64,000 nt of DNA, from contig CP085826.1 in NCBI GenBank assembly GCA_020809705.1, positions 2,170,001 to 2,234,000 of the forward strand, in the 5' to 3' direction. A model generated the notes under the pieces. That model worked only from the letters and a program-made list of their open reading frames with translations. It had not been told where the DNA came from and ran no database searches. Source of the DNA: Calonectria ilicicola. Its lineage: Eukaryota > Ascomycota > Sordariomycetes > Hypocreales > Nectriaceae. Shown here piece after piece: positions 10,496 through 20,683 of the stretch. Numbering within the stretch: position 1 is the stretch's first letter; the number at the start of each line of letters is the position of its first letter. A program made the position numbers and the translations under genes.

Positions 10496-11062
10496 TGGCT
10501 TTGGGTCCACCTGGCAGGGCCGCATTGGGCGTGTAACAAGACGATATATGTACATAGTGGTGGTAGAGCGAGTATTTTTATAAAATGATACCCAACTTCA
10601 GTCATAAAGGACAATGATGATGGCAGTGTGGCGGGCATGGTAACTCCTTTCCCTTAAGTAATGTTGGGGACTTGATGGACAATAGTGGCAAGGGTTCCCA
10701 CTATCGGGCGCTAAAACACGCTTGGTTGTACCCCAGCCAAGGGCCGCTTCGACGCTGGCAGTCCCTTGTCTAGCTGCCCCGCGCCCCTTGTGTCTCGCCA
10801 TGACAGGCCAAAGCCGCATCCCTGTCTCATGTACAGACTGAGCTGTGGCAAGCTCCCACCGACGTAATGGCCATCAGATCTCGTGAACCTGCCACCCACA
10901 CATCGCATCCCGCACGGAAGCGCAACGTCGGGGCACACCACACTCACCACACGAGCTGGCCTCGGAAATTGTCGATACATTGACTGCTTCGACACCTGCT
11001 ACGACTCGACTTCCACTAGCAATCCGATCGAATCCGTCGCCCGCTGCGACAGCGTTGTCGTC
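10496..11062. other. Intergenic, ESA1 3' end to GH125 promoter
   Basis: 567 bp between tandem plus-strand genes. Short overlapping frames on both strands look like chance. The GC-rich second half should be the GH125 promoter and leader. Confidence 0.45.
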
Positions 11063-12816
11063 ATGATGCTGCGACTACTGTCAGCAAGCTTGCTGGGCCT
11101 AACTGCCCGTCTCGCCAGCGCCAGTCCCGAAACAGATCAATATCGGCTGTCCGATTTCATCTTCGCATGCCCTGACTACAAGCTCTATTCTAGCTATGCG
11201 CAGTACGTCCCATCCTTCCAGCACTTCTTTTTTTGCACCGACTAACGAAGCCATCTCACCTCCAGCCGTCCGCTCAGCACCGGGCCCAGAGAGCTGCCAT
11301 ACCAACGACCCATGCCCAGGTGCCGAACCTTTCAATCGGACGAGATCGAGAGAGTTATTCAAGAGGTGACGTCACGAATCTCAGATCCGGATCTTGCGCG
11401 CCTGTTCGAAAATGCATTCCCCTCGACGACAGATACGACAGTCAAATTCCATACCAAGGGCAAGGAGGAAACAGGCTTCCTGCACATGGGAAGCTTCGGT
11501 ATGGGAGGTGATGGCGCATGGGGGGGTCCTCAATCCTTCATCATCACCGGCGACATCATTGCCGAATGGCTGCGAGACTCAACAAACCAACTTCGGCCAT
11601 ACCAAGCACTGGCCAAGAAGGACCCTGCCATTCATACTCTGCTCGTCGGTGCCATCAACACACAAGCAGAGTATGTAATTGCCTCTCCTTACTGCAATGC
11701 ATTCCAACCACCTCCGATCAGTGATCTTCCAATCTCCAACAATGGTCAAGATGATGTGGTTCACCCAAGATACGAGCCCTATGCCGTGTTTGAGTGCAAG
11801 TACGAGTTAGACTCATTGGCCCACTTCCTGGCCCTTGGCAACGATTTCTACGACCACACAAAGTCTACCGATTTTCTCACCAAGCGGTGGTACCTTGCCC
11901 TGGATACTCTGCTGAAAGTCCTTGAACAACAGTCGAAATCGACGTTTGATCCGACTACGGGCAAATTCCAGCGCAACGAATACACTTTCCAGCGTCAAAC
12001 CAATATCGGGACTGAGACGCTGAACCTCCAAGGCAATGGCAACCCATTGAACTATGGAACAGGTCTGGTCCGATCGGCGTTCCGACCAAGTGATGATGCC
12101 ACAATCCTGGGTTTCTTCATCCCTGCCAATGCCCAGATGTCGGTAGAACTGCAGCGAACATCCAGGATTCTTAGAGACGCAGGGAAGACATCCTTGGCCG
12201 ATACTTTAGATAAATGGAGCAAAACAATTCGGGAGGGAGTGTTGGAACACGGCATCATCAACCACAAAAAGTATGGTGAGGTTTTTGCGTACGAGGTGGA
12301 CGGATACGGCTCGGCGATTCTGATGGACGATGCCAACTACCCTTCACTCTTGGCACTTCCATTGATGGGCTTTTGTGAAGCAAGCGATCCGGTGTACCAA
12401 AACACGAGAAAGATGCTGTTGGAGAAGTCTGGTAACCCATACTACTTGAAAGGTAGAGACTTTAAGGGCATTGGAGGTACGTTATCAAGCAACAAGACTG
12501 TGGTATGAGATAGAAGGATGTCTAACAGTTGCTTGCAGGTCCACACATCGGCCTGGAGAATGCCTGGCCAATGAGTTTGCTGGTCCAGGCCCAGACCTCG
12601 GATGACGACGAGGAGATCAAGGAGTGCTTGAACCTTGTCCTGGATTCGGCTAAGCTGGGCCTTGTGCATGAGAGTATCAATGTGCAGTTCATGTCTCAGT
12701 ACACCAGGAGTTGGTTTGCATGGGCTAATGGTGTGTTTGCAATGACGGTTTTGGACTTGGCCAAGAGAAAGCCCTACTTGATCTTCGGAGAAGGGGCGCA
12801 GCCATATGAGGTGTGA
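11063..12816 (+). CDS. GH125 exo-alpha-1,6-mannosidase (Mug157-like), secretory, 542 aa
   Basis: Three exons: 11063-11202, 11266-12476 and 12539-12816, with introns of 63 and 62 nt; the first contains ACTAAC before its acceptor. The protein begins with a hydrophobic signal-like segment (MMLRLLSASLLGLTARLASA). The body has GH125 (former DUF1237) marks: RPLSTGPRELPYQRP, FIITGDIIAEWLRDS, KYELDSLAHFL, GLVRSAFRPSDDA, FIPANAQMSVEL and GYGSAILMDDANYPSLL. GH125 enzymes remove alpha-1,6-linked mannose, and fungal Mug157 relatives are predicted to act on N-glycans or cell-wall mannan in the secretory path or outside the cell. Length fits the family. An ATG three bases downstream would serve equally well. 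Family assignment is strong; the natural substrate is inferred. Confidence 0.92.
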
Positions 12817-13120
12817 ATGGGATGGAAATGCAATAATGGAGCGATGTATTATATATCACAGGCGCAGACAGGAGGCATGATGCTCGAAAGAATAAAAATA
12901 AACAGAGATAACTAGGCAGAATACTATTTGGCCGAGACTGACGATGATGGTTGATAGTTTGGTGCCTGATGAGAGTCACTGAAATTCTCCTTTGACATTG
13001 GTCAACTCCGAATCCTAGTACATATCTAGGTACATATCCTAACCGAAATCTGTGCCCATTTCAAGCAGGGCACAAGACCGATATCAAGGTTGTAGTTGCT
13101 CAGAGTTGAGTTGGGTGTGG
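12817..13120. other. 3'-3' intergenic gap
   Basis: 304 bp between the convergent GH125 and F-box genes. No gene seen. Confidence 0.4.
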
Positions 13121-15244
13121 TTATTGAGCGAGGCCGCTGGAGTCAAGAGGGAATTCCAAGTTGCTTAGGCGCTCCGACGGACTTCTAAGACAAGCCGAAT
13201 CACATACTCTGTTGTCATTGTATGCATTGCAACTCCAGCGGCCCGACATTGGATAATGATTCCAACACTGTCTGTTATTACATGTTTCTCGAGCACCCGA
13301 TTCGTATTGGGATGAAAGCTGGTATGAATCCCGCTGTACCGCATGAAGCCAAAGATGATCGGGATTTATCCTCTGCGTTTTTCGAGGAAAAAACTGCTGG
13401 CTGACTACCCTTCTGTAACCTATGATCATGCATCCACTGGATAATGACCCCCAACAAGGACCAATTGAGACGAATGTCTCATTGCCACAGGATGAAAAAT
13501 GCGAACTAAACCCTGGGCGACACCCAATCCTACGAGGGCATTTTGGTCTGCTTACCTGAGTTGCAAGTTGCGGATCGGGTAGTTGATAGCGAAGGCAATC
13601 GCAACGGTCAACGTCAAAACATTCCATTCCTGGACTGTGATCGGGGTACAGTTGAGGAACAATATGATGGCCTGCATCGGAATTTGCTTTTTCAACTGCA
13701 ACTCGTACTTGCGATGCCTGAATACAACCCAGGCCATCAGTAGGCATGCCAGGGGGTCCCAAGTGTGCATTCCAAACCAACTCGGCCGTCAGAAGCCGAT
13801 CCCCGTGGCTGGCTTCTCCGTATCTGAGTTCCACGCCCGGCGGAACATCTTTTGCACACCCATACTTGTGGTCTTGATGTTCGTAATGCTGGATCAAAGT
13901 GTTTGTTCTTGATGCACTGGGGGCTACTCTTCTCTGCTTTAAAACTTCGGTCTCAATATCCGCCCAAGTGACAACTTTATGGTCACAAAGTCGAACATGC
14001 CCTTGCCTTCCGATGCAAACACGATTTCCCCATGATTTATGCCATTGATCGGTGGAAAATAGGGACCGGGGGTGGTCCAAATTGCAGCCAGAACAATGCA
14101 GATAATCGGGCTTGTGTGAAGAATAGAATTTGCACCCTTTTCTGGGATCATCCAATCTTCGTCGCCTTTCTTTATTGGCTGTTTGACCCTTTTGGCAAAA
14201 TCTATCCTTGCGCAAGGAATTGCCGATTGAGGTTTCAATCGCCTTATAGTTGGGATGACACAGTATTCGAATACAAAACGAATCTTTGTGGTTCCTGCAG
14301 TACATCCGTGACCCGTTGCAGATTTGACACTCGTGATATGTCGAAAAAGTATGACTGCGAAAGTCTACGCCATTGGTGATCCTTCGCAAGCGTTGGGAAA
14401 CCTGTCGCAGAAAAAAAAACGAGACCTCGTCAGCATAAAGATAGCCGATTATAATTAGCCAAACCTCGTCTGGTAAGCGATAGGCATCGCTGTATCGTGA
14501 ATTGTAAATCCTTGACGCTATCCAAGGATCCATTGTTTGTTCTAAAAGACGTAATGTAGCAGATGCGGAGAGCTTCAAGACCTCACTTTTGGTGGGGAGA
14601 ACGGCGTGATCGATCGGGACTTCCCTGCCCCTCTCTTTTCCGCCATCAAAGGACTTTTCCGCATCCGACTTGTCAAGGAACGAATCCGTAGCGATGATCG
14701 GAGTTTCTGTCGAGTTTTTCATCAATATTCGGTGATTGGATGGGTTTTCAAAAGCCGCATTCTTTTCGTCGGAGGTCTTTGTATCACCTGTTGCTTCTGG
14801 CAAGGAATTTGAGAGATGGTATTGGGCTTTTGCTTCGAGTTCAGTTGACCTGGGTACTATGTGAGGCTCGCAGGCATCTGCGGCAGAGTCAGTATGTGAT
14901 TCGTTGATCGAAACCACGTTCTCGCTTCGATCATCTCTGTCATTGAAGAAAACGCTCGAGTTGCCGTTTTGGTGCACCGAATTTTCGATAATATCGAGAT
15001 TATTCGATGAGTTTGTGATAGCCTTCTGGTGGTTTGGAGCGCCTCCTGATGTCGCTTGGTCATCCTCAGAAGCTGTGGAATAACTCAAGATACCCGAACA
15101 ACTATCTATGACATCTTGGGAGTTCCTTAAAAATGCAACTGCTCCTGCGCGCACCAAAAGCACGGTGATGCAGGCACAGAAGATGCAGGCGCTGATGATC
15201 CCAACGATGATCCCGCATTGGAAGGCTGGGGACACTTCTCTCAT
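13121..15244 (-). CDS. F-box protein with N-terminal membrane segment, 707 aa
   Basis: Intronless. Residues about 9-39 form one long hydrophobic, Cys-rich segment (GIIVGIISACIFCACITVLL), a probable membrane anchor. A polar Ser/Asn/Asp-rich linker follows to about 240. An F-box lies at about 255-290 (YRLPDEVWLIIIGYLYADE, then LRQVSQRLRRI). Further on are Cys/His pairs (CQICNGSRMYCRNH; HCSGCNLDHPRSLF) and the block CIGRQGHVRLCDHKVVTWADIE, typical of a large uncharacterised group of Sordariomycete F-box proteins. The C-terminal NPDHLWLHAV and CNNRQCWNHY also fit. F-box proteins bring substrates to SCF ubiquitin ligases. The membrane segment is unusual for the group. The whole frame is open over 2.1 kb, so I see no frameshift. 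Confidence 0.8.
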   Translation of the reverse strand: MREVSPAFQCGIIVGIISACIFCACITVLLVRAGAVAFLRNSQDVIDSCSGILSYSTASEDDQATSGGAPNHQKAITNSSNNLDIIENSVHQNGNSSVFFNDRDDRSENVVSINESHTDSAADACEPHIVPRSTELEAKAQYHLSNSLPEATGDTKTSDEKNAAFENPSNHRILMKNSTETPIIATDSFLDKSDAEKSFDGGKERGREVPIDHAVLPTKSEVLKLSASATLRLLEQTMDPWIASRIYNSRYSDAYRLPDEVWLIIIGYLYADEVSFFFLRQVSQRLRRITNGVDFRSHTFSTYHECQICNGSRMYCRNHKDSFCIRILCHPNYKAIETSIGNSLRKDRFCQKGQTANKERRRRLDDPRKGCKFYSSHKPDYLHCSGCNLDHPRSLFSTDQWHKSWGNRVCIGRQGHVRLCDHKVVTWADIETEVLKQRRVAPSASRTNTLIQHYEHQDHKYGCAKDVPPGVELRYGEASHGDRLLTAELVWNAHLGPPGMPTDGLGCIQASQVRVAVEKANSDAGHHIVPQLYPDHSPGMECFDVDRCDCLRYQLPDPQLATQVSRPKCPRRIGCRPGFSSHFSSCGNETFVSIGPCWGSLSSGCMIIGYRRVVSQQFFPRKTQRINPDHLWLHAVQRDSYQLSSQYESGARETCNNRQCWNHYPMSGRWSCNAYNDNRVCDSACLRSPSERLSNLEFPLDSSGLAQ

Positions 15245-17054
15245 TTTCTTGGGTTAAAAAAAGAAAGTCCAATGATACTTTGAGAGATGTTCTTGTGACC
15301 TAAAGAATGATATCCTACAGGGATCGGGTTTCTACTCGGTAGTATTTATAATGGTGGACCACTGGAGCTACCAAGGTAGAAAGTCTATCACCACCAACCA
15401 AGAATGTTGAAAGCATCCTCGAGATTTCTCGACTTTGTGATTTTACTCTCCAAGATATTACTAAACAGGTTAATTATTTTAAAGCTGATGTAGTCTCTAG
15501 GCAGAAATCCAGCTTCATACGTGATTCACCGTTTACCTTGCGCATTGTCTGCGCCCATTCTCCACTAGGAATTTTGGTTTTCGTGCGTTTACATTGTAAA
15601 AAGGATGACTCCGGGGGAACGGCTCAAGTGGTTTCCTTCATCTTCTTCAGTGTTTCAAATGAGATTTCCCTAACAGGCGTCAGCATTTCAACCTGCAATA
15701 TTGAAGCTGACTGCGGTGTATCATTTTTCATCGCCAGAAGGCCAGTGTCGTTGCGCTTGTTTGCTTTAATTATTGTCCCCATAATTAAGGTGTATCTTCT
15801 GAAGGCCTCCTGCGACAAGCTGATTCTTCTCCATCGACTCCCAATTCTTTTTTTTTTTTTTACACCGCGCGCGATCAGGTTCAGCTCCAAAGACTACATC
15901 TAATCTACCGTTGAAATTGTTTCTACAAGGAAGGAATATTTGGTTGGCTGTCTATACAACCTCGGACGTCCCGTTTGGCGCAGGTTGTATAGCATTTCAG
16001 GACTTCAATAAGCTTCTCTTCGCGCCCTTTCTACAGCGAGCCTATAATAGATCACCGAAGGACTTTGATTTGATTGCCTCAAAATCGAATGATGACTCGT
16101 TGTCAATTAGACTCCCCTACTGGGTATCCGGTCACAGCCCAGGCCAGTTTCAAGCTTAAGGATGCCAACGTTGACAGTCAGCACAGGTATGAGCGGGAGA
16201 AATCTGCGATCAAGGTAATTCATGATCATGGAATTGACGGCGAAACTCATATTCTAGATTCCGTTGTGGCTTTTGGGGATTATAATTCTGACAACTCTCC
16301 CTGGTGTATATCTGCAATGGATTCATTTCTCAAGGCGATAGATACGGAACAGCCCACGCCCATGAAAGCAAAAGTCCAAAAAAGAAATGAGCAAATAAAT
16401 AAAATAAAAGACCAAACATAAATAAAAGGTCCTTATATCTAATATAAATTATTTTATTCATTTATTTATTGTTGGTTAGTCGAAGGCTCCCGAAAAAGAA
16501 AGAATTAAAGGCTTGTACTGTACGTGTAACGGGGGGGAGAAGCTGTATTGGCCAATTATCCCAGTCTACTGATGCAATTACACCCAATCTAAAATAGTAG
16601 TGATTGCTACATGTGTACACAAGCAGAAAAGGCCGATTCAAACAACCTGATGCCCATTTCAGACAGCGATGAACAAGACAAATGCCGAATCTCCCTCCCA
16701 GCCCTGGTCCACAGTTATCCGCGATTAGCCAGGCCATTCGGCTCGCCGCCCTGGTCAGAAACTCGGCCGGCGGCCAGACTTACCTCCTCAAGCATCAGCC
16801 TAGCTCAATAGCTCCACCATATGATGTGCTGCAGCTTCGCCGCCAAAATCTCCCATGCCTCCCCCCACCAGCGGGCCTGAACCATGCTCAAAGGCATCGC
16901 GCATCGGGTCCGACATCGCTGCGCATCCTATCAGATTACGATAACGACTTTTGTTCCGTATCCGCGCACTTGGGGAGGAATTGAGTCTTCAAATAGAGCC
17001 GTCCTGTCGCTTTGCTCCTCTTACACCACTGCCTCCCGCCACGACCGCATCGCC
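15245..17054. other. Intergenic 1.8 kb with weak ORFs
   Basis: Region between the divergent F-box and aminotransferase genes. A plus-strand frame from 16089 to 16421 (about 110 aa, charged, Lys-rich end) has no recognised motif and sits in AT-rich sequence; I do not call it a gene. A T12 tract lies near 15849. The stretch from 16830 on turns GC-rich and should be the aminotransferase promoter. An in-frame ATG at 16884 would extend that protein by 57 Arg-rich residues. Confidence 0.4.
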
Positions 17055-18514
17055 ATGACGCAATCCACACCCCCCATCAACCTCATCCGCGGCTGGCCCT
17101 CCCCGGATCTGCTCCCCGCGCAACTGCTGTCGGCCGCGGCGCAACGCCTCCTCGCTGATCCAACCGTTGCCGTGCCTGCGCTACAGTACGGTCCAGACGA
17201 AGGGTACCGGCCGCTGCGTGAGGGCATAGCCAACTGGCTTGCTATACACTACAACGTCACGCCTGACCTGGAGCGCATCTGCATTACGGGCGGCGCGAGC
17301 CAGAACGTCGCAAACATCCTCCAGAGCTTCACTGATCCAGCCGTTACAAAAGCTGTTTGGTTGTGCGCCCCAACCTACCACCTCGTCTGCCCCATTTACG
17401 ACGATGCCGGCTTTGCGGGCCGCTTGAGAGCGTTCCCCGAGGACGGGGAAGGCATTGACCTGGAGGCTCTTGAAGCCAAGATTAAGGCATTGGAGGCCGA
17501 AGAGAAGGATGACCCGCAAGCCAAGGTGAGAAATGCCGTTCCAATTGACCATTATTGCAAGAAATTATAAACTAACACCAACAGCAGCCTTACAAGGATG
17601 CGGGTCCCCATCGCAAATACTACCGCCATGTCATCTACGTAGTGCCTACATGTTCCAACCCCTCTGGCAAAACCTGGTCTGTCCGCCGCCGCGAAGGGCT
17701 CGTCCGTCTTGCTCGCAAATATGACGCTCTCGTCGTCTGTGACGATGTGTATGATCTTCTCCAGTGGTCCACCACGGACAAGCTCACCGAACAGCCCCTC
17801 CGCTCCAATGCATCACCGGAGATGATGCTCCCGCGCCTCTGTGACATTGACCTCGCCATGGGACAGTCACCCAACGACCCGCATGGTTTCGGCTATGCCG
17901 TTAGTAACGGCTCCTTTAGCAAAATGGTCGGCCCTGGCGCGCGAACTGGGTGGCTTGAGGGATCGCCCGCTTTCGCCTACGGCCTTGCTCAAACTGGTGC
18001 ATCAAAGTCTGGCGGCGCACCTAGCCAGCTGATGGCTGCTGTGATATCTGATCTTGTAAGTTCCGGAGGCTTGGAAGAGCACCTGGCCAAAACAGTGCGT
18101 CCCGGCTTGCAGCGTCGCCACCGAATCATGGCCGATGCTATTCATGAGTATCTTTCCCCTTTGGGTGTCACGTTCCGTGAGGCCGGTCTTGTTGACGGAA
18201 CTGTCTACGGAGGCTACTTTATTTGGCTAAACCTACCTCAGGGCCTATCGGCCAAGTTGATCGCTGATGTTGCACTTGCCGAGGAGAAACTCACAGTGGG
18301 TAACGGCAACATGTTCCAGGTACGCGGCGATGAGCAGGCATACAATTTGGACGGTGCAATCCGTCTAACATTTGCCTACGTCCCAGAGAACGAGCTGACC
18401 GAGGGTATTCAACGACTCGGTGCCGTCATCCAAAGGATCAAGGCGGAGCCTGTCAAATATGAAAGTTTCTGTAACAAATTGTCGGATTCTGCACTCATCG
18501 ACTCCAGCAAATAA
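17055..18514 (+). CDS. PLP-dependent aminotransferase, class I/II (YER152C-like), 466 aa
   Basis: Two exons: 17055-17525 and 17585-18514. The intron is 59 nt with AAACTAAC as branch site. Fold type I transaminase using pyridoxal phosphate. Marks: LQYGPDEGYRPLREGIANWL, ITGGASQNVANIL (cofactor phosphate region), CSNPSGKTWS (Asn), VVCDDVYDLLQW (Asp that binds the pyridine nitrogen), SNGSFSKMVGPGARTGWLEG (Schiff-base Lys about 270, cofactor Arg) and a C-terminal GAIRLTFAY (substrate Arg). This pattern is that of the 2-aminoadipate/MocR-like aminotransferases such as yeast YER152C. The acceptor is a tandem CAGCAG, so one Gln may be in or out. The start at 17055 (ACCGCATCGCCATGAC) was preferred; the upstream in-frame ATG at 16884 gives an Arg-rich extension that could be a mitochondrial presequence. 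The true amino donor is unknown. Confidence 0.85.
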
Positions 18515-18576
18515 AAATGGGGGTATTAATCAGGATTCTATCGTAATTTTTGCGCTGAAACGTCTCCCACTCGTGT

Positions 18577-20178
18577 CTACTTCTTTGAGAAGAAGGACAT
18601 GATATTTCCTTGCCCCTTGGGGGCCGCCTTCTTTGCTTTGCCTGCAGACGACGATGGCGTTGATGTCTGTGACTGAGTTGAGGCCAATGCTGTTTTTTTC
18701 GCTGGAGGCGGCGCCTCGTCTTCTGAGAAGGATTCCCATCCGGGCTCCTGGATCGTTACTTGAAAGTGAGAGGTTAGCAAAACTGAGTAGGACTGAGTTT
18801 GATAAGATAATTTGTCGAGTCGACTCACCCATGTAACCCTGGTCATCCAAGATGCGCTTCTTCACCATCACACGACGCTTGCCTCTGCGCCGGCCGTTTC
18901 CGGTACTTGATACAACCTCTGCTGGTTCCTCCTTCTTTGCCTCCGGTTCAGGCTCAGGCTCTGGGGTCTCCTCCATCTCTTCATCGGCTGGTTCCTCATC
19001 CTTCTCAGATTCGTCCGCTTTTTCTTCCTCTTCATCATCTTCTTCCATCATACGTCTGAGGGCGTCTTCACGTTCTTTCCTAGCTTTTCTCACGGCGTCA
19101 GAATCCGCGGCTGGCTTCTTGTCCGGAACATCAGTCTCATCAGCTTCACCGTCGTCAGAGAGGGCCATCGCAGTGTCCTCTTCTTCCTTCTTAGGGGCAG
19201 GCTTTGGCTTAGGCGGCTTCGCGGCAGCCCTGGCAAATGATTGCATGATACCCCCTGAAATGGCTTTCTTAGGAGCAGGTGCCTTCTTTCCGGCGCTTGA
19301 AGAAGGCGCTTCTTTGCTAGAAGCAGGTTCTGATGTCTCCTCTTTGGCAGGTTTAGTATCAGTGCCTGATGCTTTAGAATCGGCGGATTCTTGCTTCGCT
19401 TTGGGAGCAAATGCAAGTTTACCTGCGATGGGTTTGGCCGTTGCAGATTTGGCCGCCGCAGGTTTGGCTACTGCAGGCTCCTGCTTCACGGCCTTGGTCT
19501 CCGAAGCCACAATCTGGGGGCGTGACTTTCGATCCCTCCGGCGGACCTGGGGGTTGGGAATTGTCCCGTACTTCTGAGCTGCCGCAGAGACGTCTTCAAT
19601 TTGAGGGTACTCGGATAATTGGGGTGAGACTTCGGCCAACAGAGATAGATTTCTCTGCGGATGAGGAGCAAGACTGTAGACATGAATGGAGGCAACTTTT
19701 TCGTACTGCGCCAGGATACCTGGTATTTGTTAGGTCATCTGAAGGAGTCGGATATCGTGATGTAACCAACCTGTCAATTCATCTTCCCTGGCCAAGGTGA
19801 GAGTTGTGGTCGTACTTTTCTCAGGGGGCGCTTCATTCTCAGTCATTTCGACATCATCATCAGCTTTTGCCTTGATGCCATGGACAAGATATGTTGCATG
19901 CACAGAGTCGGCACGTTGGGCATTCTGATATTTGTGGTAGTCATATAGCATCCTAGTAGATGGTTAGTGGGGGCAATCCAAGTTATGGATCAGAATGAGT
20001 AAATCATTTTTAACTTACTCCTTGGCAGTATTGACATGAACATCAAGTGCTCTGCTAAGAAGGCGATACGTGACCTACATCTTGTGAGTTTGCCAGCCCT
20101 AAAATTAGAATGAAGGGGGCTCACCGGCCGCTCTTCGCTGAGCAAACGATCAGCAAGAAATTTCTTGTACTCATCCAT
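18577..20178 (-). CDS. CDC27: DNA polymerase delta subunit 3 (Pol32/Cdc27), 454 aa
   Basis: Five exons on the minus strand: 20178-20125, 20074-20019, 19952-19771, 19719-18829 and 18758-18577; all phases close. Accessory subunit of DNA polymerase delta, linking it to PCNA and needed for translesion and break-induced synthesis. The N-terminal part (MDEYKKFLADRLLSEERPV, then TYRLLSRALDVHVNTAKEML) is the wing that binds the B subunit. The middle is low-complexity Lys/Ala/Glu/Pro. Near the C-terminus, VKKRILDDQGYMVTIQEPGWESF is the conserved Cdc27 block. The last residues QGNIMSFFSKK are a PCNA-interacting (PIP) box. Exons of 54 and 56 nt at the 5' end are short but are supported by the conserved N-terminal motif. 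The gene is head to head with RAD18. Confidence 0.93.
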
Positions 20179-20683
20179 TTTCGAATCGAATCAGATAAAA
20201 ATTATTGGCTCAATACGGGATTCAATCGGAATCTGGAGACACAAAAAAAGGAGCCTTGTCGGACGGGCTAGCCAGGCTTGAGAAATCGTGGCTACGACGT
20301 GGGAGCTTAACGAGACGCGTAGAGTGGACGCGGTCTCACGTGAAATGCACAAAGGCGAGATAGGGATTGACTTCTTATGTGCATATTTGACCCGTCAGCC
20401 ACCAAATCTTTGAGACGATTATCTTACAAAGCATAATATTTATCTAATGATAGCTGACAAAAATTAAAGAATCACTCTAGGCACCGCGTCCAGTCGCGAC
20501 CCTCGACACCAGTGCCCATGGGTGTGTCTCTTGCCCTGGAACCAAGATATTCCTGGAGGACCATTCCACCAAAGCTGGACGGCTACCAACATTGACACGC
20601 ATGGGAGTATTGGACTTTGAATCTGTGCGATCAATAAGAAGCAGCCCTTGTAATCATTACCGATCCGCAAGCCCATTTCCATA
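20179..20683. promoter_or_regulatory. Shared divergent promoter CDC27/POL32 and RAD18, with MCB-like box
   Basis: 505 bp separate the two start codons. ACGCGT lies at 20315-20320, 137 nt before the POL32 ATG and 364 nt before the RAD18 ATG. ACGCGT is the MBF core site of G1/S-induced replication and repair genes. Both flanking genes act in DNA synthesis and damage tolerance, so joint cell-cycle control is plausible, but a single hexamer can arise by chance. Confidence 0.5.

Noticed and set aside
13552..14238. Hydrophobic alternative frames opposite the F-box C-terminus, suggesting a frameshift
   Set aside because: The main frame carries conserved family blocks on both sides of this region, so the overlapping frames are shadows.
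16089..16421. Charged 110-aa frame upstream of the aminotransferase
   Set aside because: No family mark, AT-rich context, no intron signals; not enough to call a gene.
18852..19577. 241-aa plus-strand frame rich in Ser/Ala
   Set aside because: Antisense shadow of the low-complexity part of POL32.
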